From assembly GCA_965212245.1 (NCBI GenBank), contig OZ243107.1, forward strand, positions 1,054,001 to 1,118,000: a stretch of DNA of 64,000 nucleotides, written 5' to 3'. Both the position numbers and the translations under genes were made by a program. The stretch comes from CAKZNE01 sp040222435. GTDB taxonomy: Bacteria > Bacteroidota > Bacteroidia > Flavobacteriales > Schleiferiaceae. Shown here in pieces: positions 1-8,128 of this stretch. The notes under the pieces were generated by a model, which saw nothing but the letters and a program-made list of their open reading frames with translations, made no database searches and was not told the DNA's origin. The stretch's first letter is position 1; every line of letters begins with the position of its first letter.

Positions 1-2351
1 ACATTATACCCGTAAAAGGCTCCCACCGGGGTTCCTTTTTCGGTAAGGGTTACTCTTTGTCCGTTACCGAGGTCACCACCTCCAATATTATTAGCACCCG
101 ACCCCGTTTCAGTGATTTGAAGTACTTCATTGTATACAGTAGTGATGTTGCCTCCCACACCGTAGGATATATCTCCGATATTATCCTTCCAGTTTAATGT
201 GACTTCCACACCCCGGTTTTGCACATCGCCCACATTACGAATTAAAGTAAAAAAAGCTCCGTTACCCAGGTGCCCGGGAGGGTTTATTGGAATAAGTGCC
301 TCACGGGTAATGCGGTTGTAATAATCAACTTCTCCACTCAATCTGTTGTTCAAAAGACCAAATTCCAAACCTATATCTATTTGCTCTGTGGCTTCCCACT
401 GTAGGTTAGGGTTTCCGGACCGGCCATAGGTAGCCCCCGGCACCAAAGCTTCATTATCGCCAAAAACGGCTGTATATATCTGGCTTACGGTAGAATACTG
501 TTCTAAGTATGAAATCTTTTCATTACCGGTTAAGCCCCAGCTGGCACGTAGTTTAAGACGGTTCAGTAAACGAATACTGTTCATAAACTCTTCATTATGG
601 ATATTCCACCCGGCCGCAAAGGAGGGAAAATCCCCGTAACGGTTGTTACTTCCAAATTTGGTAGAGCCGTCTCTCCGATAAGTAGCGGTAAACAGGTAAC
701 GGCTGTCATAGGAGTAATTTACGCGGAAGAGATACGAAACAATACGGTTTATAGCAGTGCTCTGACCCAATTCCACTTCGTTCACATTTCCGGCTCGCAA
801 ATACCATAGTGAAGGGTCATAGTCAATAATGTCTTCTACGGTACCGCCTATAAAATCATCTTTATTTTCCTGGGACGTAAAACCGGCCAATACATCAAAA
901 CGGTGCTGGTCTATTTCACGTTTGTAATTCAGGGTTTGTTCCCAAAGCCAGTCGGTTTCAGTGGTTTTTCCTTGGGTTACCCGGCTCTGTTCACTGTTTT
1001 GTAAAGGCCCGACATAATATACGGGCGTAAAGCTGGTAGCCTCATTCTGACGGTAATTAAAACCAAAACTGGATTTAAAGGTGAGGTTTTTAAGCAGGTC
1101 TACCTCTCCGTAAATGTTGCCGACACCACTTAGTGCATCTGAAAATGAATTGGTGTACTCAATAGCAGCTAATGCGTTTCCTCCTCCACGTACTTCTGCA
1201 AAACTACCGTCAAGGTTATATGGTACCTCGGTAGGCCAGGCACGGGTTAGATTGGCAATTACTCCCGGGGCATTTTCCTTATCTTCTTTGGCTACTGTAA
1301 TATTGTTCCCCAGGCGTATACGGTCCGATATCCGGTATTCATTATTCACTTTTACCGAAAAACGCTCATAGCTTGATTTGGGTAGCACGCCTTCACGGTC
1401 AAACCAACCCAAGCCTACGTAATAGCTGGTTTTTTCATCAGCCCCCGAAATGGATAAGTTGGCAGACTGCATAGGTGCAAAATCCTTAAACACCAGCTCC
1501 TGCCAATCGGTATTGGGCACACGGTCCAGGTTATTATAGGTATTGGGGGTAATCACATTTACATATTCCGCAAACTCACGACCGTTCATTACATCAATAT
1601 GGTTGGGAATGTATTGCTGCCCGTACTCATAGCTCAGGTTAATAACCGGCTTTCCTTTCTTTCCTTTTTTGGTGGTAATAAGGATAACTCCATTGGCTCC
1701 CCGTGACCCATAAATGGCGGTAGCTGAAGCGTCTTTAAGCACTTCCATAGAGGCAATATCATTGGAGTTCAGAAAATTAACATTATCCAGAATCACTCCG
1801 TCTACCACGTAAATAGGACCGGCATCCTGGGTGATGGTCCCAACCCCTCTGATCCGTACTACCGGAGTGCTACCGGGATCTCCGCTGGCGCTGGTAACAT
1901 TTACCCCGGCTGCCTTTCCCTGTAAGGCTTGTAAAGGCGATGCGGAAGGAACTTTTACCAGGTCTTCTTCCTTTACAGAAACAATGGATCCGGTAAGATC
2001 ACTTTTACGTTGCGTTCCGTAACCAATTACCACTGTTTCGTCCAGTAGTTTTGCTTCTGGTGCAAGCGCAATTTTCACATTACTTAAATTGGATAACGTA
2101 CTTAATTTTACGGTTTTGCTTTGGTAGCCAATGAAGGATACCAGGAGACTATCGTCTCCAGCCTTAAGGTTCACGCTAAAAGACCCGTCACTTCCGGTAA
2201 TCGTTCCGGTACCGGAAGGAAGAGTCAGCACATTGGCTCCCGGCAGCGGACTACCGTCCTCCGAGTCGGAAATAACGCCTGAAACCGTCCGGGACTGCGC
2301 CCAACCCATAACAGGCAGAAGCAGAAGACAGAGAATAATTCTTCTAATCAT
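1..2351 (-). CDS. SusC/RagA-type TonB-linked outer membrane receptor (3' end beyond window)
   Basis: Translating the minus strand from the ATG at 2349-2351 gives an open frame of 783 codons that runs off the window start. It begins with a signal peptide (MIRRIILCLLLLPVMGWAQ). A carboxypeptidase-regulatory-like beta-sandwich follows, with FIGYQSKTV near residue 75. The TonB plug has the SusC signature LDETVVIGYGTQRKSDLTGS and the plug motifs VRIRGVGTI, DAGPIYVVDGV and YGSRGANGVILITTKKGKKG. The rest is the N-terminal part of a beta-barrel. SusC proteins import oligosaccharides or peptides across the outer membrane with a SusD lipoprotein, which is normally encoded just downstream and would lie outside this window. 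The substrate cannot be read from the sequence. The receptor class is very clear; only the C-terminus is unseen. Confidence 0.95.
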   Translation of the reverse strand, partial: MIRRIILCLLLLPVMGWAQSRTVSGVISDSEDGSPLPGANVLTLPSGTGTITGSDGSFSVNLKAGDDSLLVSFIGYQSKTVKLSTLSNLSNVKIALAPEAKLLDETVVIGYGTQRKSDLTGSIVSVKEEDLVKVPSASPLQALQGKAAGVNVTSASGDPGSTPVVRIRGVGTITQDAGPIYVVDGVILDNVNFLNSNDIASMEVLKDASATAIYGSRGANGVILITTKKGKKGKPVINLSYEYGQQYIPNHIDVMNGREFAEYVNVITPNTYNNLDRVPNTDWQELVFKDFAPMQSANLSISGADEKTSYYVGLGWFDREGVLPKSSYERFSVKVNNEYRISDRIRLGNNITVAKEDKENAPGVIANLTRAWPTEVPYNLDGSFAEVRGGGNALAAIEYTNSFSDALSGVGNIYGEVDLLKNLTFKSSFGFNYRQNEATSFTPVYYVGPLQNSEQSRVTQGKTTETDWLWEQTLNYKREIDQHRFDVLAGFTSQENKDDFIGGTVEDIIDYDPSLWYLRAGNVNEVELGQSTAINRIVSYLFRVNYSYDSRYLFTATYRRDGSTKFGSNNRYGDFPSFAAGWNIHNEEFMNSIRLLNRLKLRASWGLTGNEKISYLEQYSTVSQIYTAVFGDNEALVPGATYGRSGNPNLQWEATEQIDIGLEFGLLNNRLSGEVDYYNRITREALIPINPPGHLGNGAFFTLIRNVGDVQNRGVEVTLNWKDNIGDISYGVGGNITTVYNEVLQITETGSGANNIGGGDLGNGQRVTLTEKGTPVGAFYGYN

Positions 2352-2401
2352 ATAAGTCTATTTTTCAAATAGTTAGGAATGATCTAATCGTCAGATAAAA
2401 C

Positions 2402-2409
2402 CAAATGTA
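2402..2409 (-). promoter_or_regulatory. Candidate -7 box (TACATTTG) of the SusC-like gene
   Basis: On the minus strand the octamer TACATTTG fits the Bacteroidota -7 consensus TAnnTTTG and lies about 50 bases upstream of the receptor start. No clear -33 TTG was found at the usual distance, so this is a weak call. Confidence 0.35.
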
Positions 2410-2499
2410 GTATTTTTTTTGAAAACGGTGTACTTTTAACACTTAGTCCGAAAAACGTATTTACTCCTGGTTTTAATCCACAACAGCCTATAAGCGGTT

Positions 2500-2745
2500 T
2501 CAGTTATTCTTTGCGGTTTTTTGCAAACCCGGAAAAAGTCTGCCTACTAAGGCTATTAACAGTAGCAACCAGGGGGTTCCATGCAGCAGCAGGTCAAACC
2601 AATCCATAAGATTCATCCCCTGAGCACCTCCGGCTACCCATTTAAGCTTTCCCCACACATGGGGTTCAGGAACAAAGGGGGCCATACCGAGGGTTAAGCA
2701 GGCCAGGACCATTAAGGTCAGGTTTTTTGAACACCAGTTAAGCAT
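2500..2745 (-). CDS. Small two-helix membrane protein of unknown function
   Basis: I chose the ATG at 2743-2745 (MLNWCSKNL), giving 81 aa. It sits 5 bases after the stop of the upstream YCII-like gene, whereas a longer frame would overlap that gene by about 120 bases. Two hydrophobic segments are visible, at about residues 9-26 and 56-72. They flank a Gly/Trp-rich linker with PFVPEPHVWGKLKWVAGG and DWFDLLLHGTPWLLL. Short proteins of this kind, with a P-EPH-(x)GK-(x)W-(x)GG pattern, recur in Bacteroidota and are often labelled 'RND transporter' without evidence of transport. It is probably co-transcribed with the upstream gene. Function is not inferable. Confidence 0.7.
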   Translation of the reverse strand: MLNWCSKNLTLMVLACLTLGMAPFVPEPHVWGKLKWVAGGAQGMNLMDWFDLLLHGTPWLLLLIALVGRLFPGLQKTAKNN

Positions 2746-2749
2746 AAGT

Positions 2750-3172
2750 TTATCTGAGTTTACTTCCTTCTGCCGCCCACCACGGGTGTATTTCCACTTC
2801 CAGTCTTCCGGCTTTAACGGCCGGGTCCATGAGCACCAGTTCTTCTGTTTTATCCAAGGTTGGTACATGCATGATTAAAATACCACGTATATCGCCATCA
2901 TCGCCAAACGGACCGGCTATATCCAAATAACCTTCTTCTTCCAGCCAGCTGAGATGCGCCAGGTGTTCCTTTTGTATCTCCGCTGCTTCTTCAGCATCCT
3001 GCTTCCGGCTGCTGCCTTTCCTGAGAAAAACAATGTGATACTTTTTCATGACGTAAGTGGTGTCTCCTTCTTTATACCGAAAAGTTTCAAAGCCTTCTTT
3101 ATCCTTTTCAACGGTCTGCCCGCACACCAAATAAGCTGAGCTGATCAGCAAAGCGCATAAGAGTTTTTTCAT
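2750..3172 (-). CDS. Exported YCII-related domain protein
   Basis: The start is taken as the ATG at 3170-3172, which opens a signal peptide (MKKLLCALLISSAYLVCGQ). The longer frame to 3256 runs through the terminator hairpin of the neighbouring gene and is not credible. The mature part (about 120 aa) resembles YCII-like ferredoxin-fold proteins: KKYHIVFLRKG opens the fold, AEEAAEIQKEHLAHLSWLEEEG forms the helix, DIAGPFGDDGDIRGILIMHV follows, and the chain ends in an acidic VEIHPWW strand. YCII domains in other proteins bind small ligands or act in ring metabolism, but no catalytic role can be assigned to exported versions. The downstream membrane-protein gene starts 5 bases after its stop. Confidence 0.75.
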   Translation of the reverse strand: MKKLLCALLISSAYLVCGQTVEKDKEGFETFRYKEGDTTYVMKKYHIVFLRKGSSRKQDAEEAAEIQKEHLAHLSWLEEEGYLDIAGPFGDDGDIRGILIMHVPTLDKTEELVLMDPAVKAGRLEVEIHPWWAAEGSKLR

Positions 3173-3242
3173 ACTGTTTTTATACTGGCTTGAAGATAAT
3201 AAATATACTTTTCTCAGTACTCCCCCTGCTCTCCAAACAAAA

Positions 3243-3270
3243 AAAAGCCCCTCCATATGGAGGGGCTTTT
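3243..3270 (-). terminator. Intrinsic terminator of the glycine-rich lipoprotein gene
   Basis: The stem GCCCCTCC / GGAGGGGC encloses an ATAT loop and has A/T flanks on both sides, so it ends in a U-run on the minus strand just downstream of the gene ending at 3290. The symmetry could allow bidirectional termination. Confidence 0.85.
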
Positions 3271-3289
3271 AAACCGGGTTAATTAATTA

Positions 3290-4078
3290 TTACCAAACCT
3301 GGTCAATCAGTTCAGCAGCAGAAGCACCTAAAGCACCTCCGGCAGCACCGCCTAATGGGTTTCCACCAAAAAGACCGCCAAAAAAGCCTGCAACAGCTCC
3401 TTTAACATCAGCTTTAGCTACATCGCCCCAATCTATTGCGGCAGCTACATCAGCATCCGTATCCTGCCAGTTACTCATACCATTATTTACTTGCTCACTC
3501 CAGTAAAACCCACTATAACGGGCTACCTGGCTAGCGTTTAACAACATATTCCTGTCTGATTGAGACATATCCGGATCATCTACTACAGCCGCTTCAATGG
3601 CCATAATATCATTTTTAAAACCATCGTACGATCCAGCCGTATGATCATCAAAAGTGGTCAAAATTGCATCTACGTAACCTTGTACATTAGCTGGCTTATC
3701 GGCAATTACTGAATTAAAGTCCGTTCTTGCCTGTTGCACCAAGTCGCTTAATTCTGCTTCTGTCATTTCCGGGCAGTAGTTAGGGTCATCCGGATTACAT
3801 AAAAAATCAAGATTATGTGCATATACCTCACGGAACCATTCAGCATCCGTAGAATAAGCAGCACGTTGTTCTGCAAAATGAATTAAACCGTGGTTGTGAT
3901 ATACCCCTAATAAATTATCATCCGTAGGGTTAGATGGATTTGCAGCTTGTGGCCAAAGGTCTGTCATGGATTTCTGATTGACCGGGGCCTTCATGTCATT
4001 CTCTTCCTTCTGACAAGCAAACAGAAGAAAAGACATTAGAATTGAAAGAATTGAGAGCGTTTTCAATTTATTTAACAT
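3290..4078 (-). CDS. Lipoprotein with glycine-zipper-like C-terminus, function unknown
   Basis: A 262-aa product starting with a type II signal peptide whose lipobox is LLFAC, with Cys22 as the lipidated residue. The mature N-terminal region is acidic and helical, with no family I recognise. It has a His-rich start (GVYHNHGLIHFAEQ) and conserved-looking CNPDDPNYCPEM, which could form a disulfide. The last 36 residues are strikingly rich in Gly and Ala (AVAGFFGGLFGG, then PLGGAAGGALGAS). This small-residue spacing resembles the glycine zippers of membrane-inserting peptides and some class II bacteriocins. The gene stands alone, with its own terminator at 3243-3270 and a 263-base upstream gap. 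Membrane insertion or antibacterial action is only a possibility. Confidence 0.75.
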   Translation of the reverse strand: MLNKLKTLSILSILMSFLLFACQKEENDMKAPVNQKSMTDLWPQAANPSNPTDDNLLGVYHNHGLIHFAEQRAAYSTDAEWFREVYAHNLDFLCNPDDPNYCPEMTEAELSDLVQQARTDFNSVIADKPANVQGYVDAILTTFDDHTAGSYDGFKNDIMAIEAAVVDDPDMSQSDRNMLLNASQVARYSGFYWSEQVNNGMSNWQDTDADVAAAIDWGDVAKADVKGAVAGFFGGLFGGNPLGGAAGGALGASAAELIDQVW

Positions 4079-4341
4079 AACTTTTAAAAGTTTAAAAATT
4101 AAACATCATTTGATTCAGGCTTAAAGTAACAAGGCCACAACAGTCTCGCAAACATCTACTCTTCAAGGTTTTGAAATATTCCTCACTCTACTAAAGTTTA
4201 GAATTTTACTCAATTATGATAGAGCGTTTTGTGTTTTAACAAGAAAGGGCCTGACCCTATAATAACGCAGCTAAGAGCAAACCTCAAATAATGTTGACTA
4301 AGTAAGAAGCTGTTTTGGAAAGCTTAATTAGAAGCGATAGC

Positions 4342-5661
4342 CTAAATAAAGGCACTTATGCCGGTTATATCCCGCCCTACGATCAGCGAGTTTACCTCTT
4401 TGGTTCCTTCATAGGTATATATGGCCTCGGCATCTGCTACAAAACGGGCAATGTTGTTTTCCAGTAAAATTCCATTGCCTCCGAATATTTCACGGGCTTT
4501 GCCTACAATTTCACGGGTATGGCGACTACAGGCTACCTTGGCCAGGGATGCCTGTTGGTCAGTCATGCGGCCATCGTCCTGAAGACGTGAAAGGTGAAAA
4601 GCCATACTCTGAATTGCAGTAAGGTCGGTTAACATTTCTACCAGGAGACCCTGCACCAGCTGAAATGACCCGATGGGTTTGCCAAACTGTTTCCTGGTAT
4701 GTGAGTAGTCCAAAGCTAATTCATAAGCTCCTCGGGCACAGCCTACGGCTTGCCACGCTACCCCTGCGCGGGTGGCTTTCAATACCTTGGATGTGTCCTT
4801 AAAGCTGTTACAGGCTTGCAAGCGGTTTTCTTCGGCTACTTCACAGTCCTTCAGCGTAATCAAGGCATTTTGTACAGTGCGTAATGCCATTTTATCTTTT
4901 TGCTTTTCGGCTTTAAAGCCAGTTGTGCCTTTTTCTACAATAAAGCCTTTTACCTGATGATCTTCTTCATCCTGAGCCCAGATAATTACCAGGTCGGCAA
5001 AGGTGGCGTTACCTATCCACTTCTTTTGTCCGTTAAGCACCCATGTATCTCCTTCCCTGCGACAGGTGGTTTCAAGCCCTCCGGCTACTGCCGAGCCTAC
5101 ATTGGGCTCCGTAAGCCCAAAGGCTCCTATCTTCTCCATGCGCTGCATGGGAGGTAGCCATTTCCACTTTTGCTCTTCACTACCACAAAAATAAATGCTC
5201 CCCATGGCCAAGCCACTTTGTACACCAAAAAAAGTGGATATGGAGGTGTCTATCCGTGCCATCTCCATCGTAATGAAACCTTCCAGCAAATAACTACCCA
5301 TAGGGCTTTCATAACCTTCATATGTAAGGCCTGCAATATTGAGTTCGGCCATTTTAGGAATAAGGTGCATCGGAAACTCTGCTTTATTCCAGTATTTATT
5401 AGCAATGGGTTTTACTTCACGGTTCATGAATTCGCGTACCTTAAGCTGTACCTCACGCTCCTCCGGGCTTAGAAAGCGTGCCAGCTGGTAGTAATCTCCT
5501 TCAATTTCCGGGGGTTGATACGTTTTACTTTTAGACTTGATGATCTTCATGATCTGGTACATTTCGGTACGGTCCAGTTTACCGAGAGCCTCCAGGGTTT
5601 CTGAGATATCAATTTGAGACACGAGTTTACCGAACTTGCGCAAGCTTGAAAATACTGACAT
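4342..5661 (-). CDS. Acyl-CoA dehydrogenase (glutaryl-CoA dehydrogenase/ACX4-like)
   Basis: A 439-aa flavoprotein of the acyl-CoA dehydrogenase superfamily, oxidising an acyl-CoA to the 2,3-enoyl-CoA with FAD. It shows FGLTEPNVGS (residues 181-190, the FAD/substrate loop), KKWIGNA near 214, the helical C-terminal domain with RKQFGKPIGSFQLVQ, and the catalytic base Glu418 in YTYEGTKEVNSLIVGR. The YEGT-plus-GR pattern is like glutaryl-CoA dehydrogenases and plant ACX4 oxidases rather than short-chain enzymes, but the true substrate is uncertain. An N-terminal extension of about 55 residues precedes the usual start of the fold. It is monocistronic and unrelated in position to the paa genes. Confidence 0.88.
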   Translation of the reverse strand: MSVFSSLRKFGKLVSQIDISETLEALGKLDRTEMYQIMKIIKSKSKTYQPPEIEGDYYQLARFLSPEEREVQLKVREFMNREVKPIANKYWNKAEFPMHLIPKMAELNIAGLTYEGYESPMGSYLLEGFITMEMARIDTSISTFFGVQSGLAMGSIYFCGSEEQKWKWLPPMQRMEKIGAFGLTEPNVGSAVAGGLETTCRREGDTWVLNGQKKWIGNATFADLVIIWAQDEEDHQVKGFIVEKGTTGFKAEKQKDKMALRTVQNALITLKDCEVAEENRLQACNSFKDTSKVLKATRAGVAWQAVGCARGAYELALDYSHTRKQFGKPIGSFQLVQGLLVEMLTDLTAIQSMAFHLSRLQDDGRMTDQQASLAKVACSRHTREIVGKAREIFGGNGILLENNIARFVADAEAIYTYEGTKEVNSLIVGRDITGISAFI

Positions 5662-5718
5662 ACGTAGAAGATTTAGATGTGAAACACTTCTTCAAATTGA
5701 ATGTTCCAGTATTAAAAG

Positions 5719-5749
5719 AAAAACCCCCGGTTAAAGCCGGGGTTTTTTC
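5719..5749 (-). terminator. Intrinsic terminator of the prolyl oligopeptidase gene
   Basis: The inverted repeat CCCCGG (5725-5730) / CCGGGG (5737-5742) is flanked by A and T runs and lies 22 bases after the end of the minus-strand gene at 5771. On the minus strand it ends in a U-rich tail. Confidence 0.8.
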
Positions 5750-5770
5750 TTACTTCACTTTATGTCTCTT

Positions 5771-7948
5771 TTAATGAGCACCAGCTTCTGTCTTGTTTTC
5801 TCCGTTGTCAGAAGGAAGCTTTTCATAGCCCATATTCCAAAGCATGAAGGCCCATTTATCGGCTTGTTCCTGAATGATCTTATCGGTGGGCTTTCCTGCC
5901 CCGTGACCCGCATTCGTTTCAATACGGATCAGAACCGGTGCCTCACCTTCGTGAGTCTCTTGTAAGCGTGCTGCAAACTTAAATGAGTGTGCGGGTACCA
6001 CACGATCGTCATGATCTCCGGTGGTTACCATAGTAGCCGGGTACGCAGTGCCTGCTTCCAGATTGTGATAGGGAGAGTAAGCGCGTAAATAATTGAACAT
6101 TTCCTCATCATCTTCTGCGGTACCATAATCATACGCCCATCCGGCACCAGAGGTGAATTTATGGTAGCGTAACATATCCAGCACACCCACAGCTGGAAAA
6201 GCCACCTGCATAAGGTCCGGGCGCTGAGTCATAGTTGCTCCTACCAGCAGCCCTCCGTTAGACCCTCCGGCAATGGCCAGCTTTTCAGAACTGGTGTATT
6301 TCTTTTCAATAAGATATTCAGCTGCTGCAATAAAATCATCAAATACGTTCTGTTTGTTAAGCTTAGTCCCGGCTGAGTGCCACTTCTCACCGTACTCACC
6401 GCCACCACGCAGGTTAGCCACTGCATATATTCCTCCGTTTTCCAGAAGGATAATATTTGAGGTACTAAAACTTGGTGTAAGACTTACGTTAAAACCTCCG
6501 TAACCATATAACATAGTAGGGTTGGTACCGTCTAACTTTATACCCTTTTTATGGGTAATAATCATCGGTACCTTCGTGCCATCCGTGGAGGTATAAAACA
6601 CCTGACTGGATTCATAATTTTCAGGATTAAACTGTACTCCAGACTTTTTATATACTTCAGAAGTGCCTTGTTCAATATGGTATTTAAAGGTAGTAGATGG
6701 GTACACATAATTGGTGAAGCTGTAGTAAAGCACCGTGTCTTCCATCCGTCCACCAAAGCCTCCGGCTGAACCTACACCGGGTAACTCTATCTCACGTTCC
6801 ATATTCCCGTTCTTATCATATTGATATACACGTGAGGTAGCATCCTGAATATAGTTGGTAAAGAATTTTCCACCAGCCGTGCCGGCATTCAGCACATTTT
6901 CAGTTTCAGGAATAAAATCTTCCCAGGTATCCGGAGTTGCATCCGGCAGCGTGGCGGTAACAATTTTACCATTAGGCGCATCCTTTTTGGTTTCGATAAA
7001 CAGCTTGTTACCCTCAGTGTGAAGAATGCCATGTGAATCGTCAAAATTATCCACCAGGGTAATTAAAGGACTATCTGGTTTACGAAGGTCCTGGATATAT
7101 AATTCGTTTCCGGTAGTAGAGGTGGCTGCCGAAATAACCAGGAAATTCTGATCTTCGGTTACACCCCCTGAAACATATCTTCTGGGCTTTTTTTCACCTC
7201 CGAAAACAAGTTGATCTTCACTTTGCGGAGTGCCCAGTTTATGAAAATAGAGTTTGTGAAACTGTGTAAGACCAGAAAGCTGGCTGCCGTCTTTAGGCTT
7301 ATCATAACTGCTGTAGTAAAAGCCTTCGTTCCCTTTCCATGAAGTGCCTGAAAACTTTACATCCACCAGGCTGTCTTCAATTATTTCCATGGTTTCAGCC
7401 TTCATAACAATAACTTTCCGCCAGTCCGAACCACCTTCTGATACCTGGTAAGCAAGAAGACTTCCGTCTTTGGTAAAGCTCATTCCTGCAAGAGAAGTGG
7501 TTCCGTCCTCTGAAAAAGTGTTAGGATCGAGAAACAGTTCAGGAGCATCATCCTTGCCTTTCTGGCGATAGATGACGGACTGATTCTGTAAACCATCATT
7601 TTTAAAGAAATAGGTGTATTCTCCCCGAACGAACGGAGCAGAATAACGCTCATAATTCCATAATTCAGTCAGGCGTTTGTTAATCGCATCACGATAAGGT
7701 ATGTCTTTAAGGTAGCCGAACGTAACTTCATTTTCGGCTTCCACCCAGGCCTCTGTTTCGGCCGAGGTGTCATTTTCCAGCCAGCGATACGGGTCCTTTA
7801 CTTCGTGCCCGAAATAGTTGTCAATAACAGTGGTGTCTTTCCTCGTATCCGGATAGTCTATAGTAGCAATTTCTTTTTCTTCCACTTGTTTACAGGAGAA
7901 TAAAACAACGGCTCCCGCCATTATGGTTACTAAACTTTTTGTTTTCAT
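5771..7948 (-). CDS. Prolyl oligopeptidase, S9A family, predicted lipoprotein
   Basis: A 725-aa serine peptidase that cleaves short peptides after proline. The N-terminus is a lipoprotein signal (AGAVVLFSC, Cys at residue 19), placing it on the periplasmic side of a membrane. Next come DYPDTRKDTTVIDNYFGHEV and DPYRWLEND, typical of family S9A, then the seven-bladed propeller. The alpha/beta-hydrolase domain contains LRGGGEYGEKWH, the nucleophile in GGSNGG (about Ser563), Asp647 in DHDDRVVP and His682 in NAGHGAGK. These lie close to the positions in pig prolyl oligopeptidase. The length is normal and all catalytic residues are present. It is monocistronic, with a good promoter candidate at 8000-8033 and a terminator at 5719-5749. 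Confidence 0.95.
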   Translation of the reverse strand: MKTKSLVTIMAGAVVLFSCKQVEEKEIATIDYPDTRKDTTVIDNYFGHEVKDPYRWLENDTSAETEAWVEAENEVTFGYLKDIPYRDAINKRLTELWNYERYSAPFVRGEYTYFFKNDGLQNQSVIYRQKGKDDAPELFLDPNTFSEDGTTSLAGMSFTKDGSLLAYQVSEGGSDWRKVIVMKAETMEIIEDSLVDVKFSGTSWKGNEGFYYSSYDKPKDGSQLSGLTQFHKLYFHKLGTPQSEDQLVFGGEKKPRRYVSGGVTEDQNFLVISAATSTTGNELYIQDLRKPDSPLITLVDNFDDSHGILHTEGNKLFIETKKDAPNGKIVTATLPDATPDTWEDFIPETENVLNAGTAGGKFFTNYIQDATSRVYQYDKNGNMEREIELPGVGSAGGFGGRMEDTVLYYSFTNYVYPSTTFKYHIEQGTSEVYKKSGVQFNPENYESSQVFYTSTDGTKVPMIITHKKGIKLDGTNPTMLYGYGGFNVSLTPSFSTSNIILLENGGIYAVANLRGGGEYGEKWHSAGTKLNKQNVFDDFIAAAEYLIEKKYTSSEKLAIAGGSNGGLLVGATMTQRPDLMQVAFPAVGVLDMLRYHKFTSGAGWAYDYGTAEDDEEMFNYLRAYSPYHNLEAGTAYPATMVTTGDHDDRVVPAHSFKFAARLQETHEGEAPVLIRIETNAGHGAGKPTDKIIQEQADKWAFMLWNMGYEKLPSDNGENKTEAGAH

Positions 7949-7999
7949 TACGTAGTCGGTTTGAGAGTTTTGGGGTAGCAGTCCGGAAAATCAGATGAG

Positions 8000-8033
8000 C
8001 AAATATAAGCTTTTGATTTACTGTAAAAAACAA
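8000..8033 (-). promoter_or_regulatory. Promoter of the prolyl oligopeptidase gene
   Basis: On the minus strand TTG (8031-8033) is followed after 23 bases by TATATTTG (8000-8007), a match to the Bacteroidota -33/-7 pattern with slightly long spacing. Transcription would start near 7993, leaving a leader of about 45 bases. Confidence 0.5.
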
Positions 8034-8083
8034 GCCTTACAGCACTTGAAATATGCGGGTTTAAAAGCAATTCTAAAATAAAA

Positions 8084-8108
8084 AAGCCCCCTGTAAAACA
8101 GGGGGCTT
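8084..8108 (-). terminator. Intrinsic terminator of the 3418-codon giant gene
   Basis: The 11-base stem AAGCCCCCTGT / ACAGGGGGCTT encloses an AAA loop and is followed on the minus strand by a U-rich tract. It lies 20 bases after the giant gene's end at 8129. Confidence 0.9.
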
Positions 8109-8128
8109 AGTTTGATTATTTGCTTTGA

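Noticed and set aside
2750..3256. Longer start for the YCII-like gene at 3256
   Set aside because: It would translate through the terminator hairpin at 3243-3270 and place residues before a clean signal peptide.
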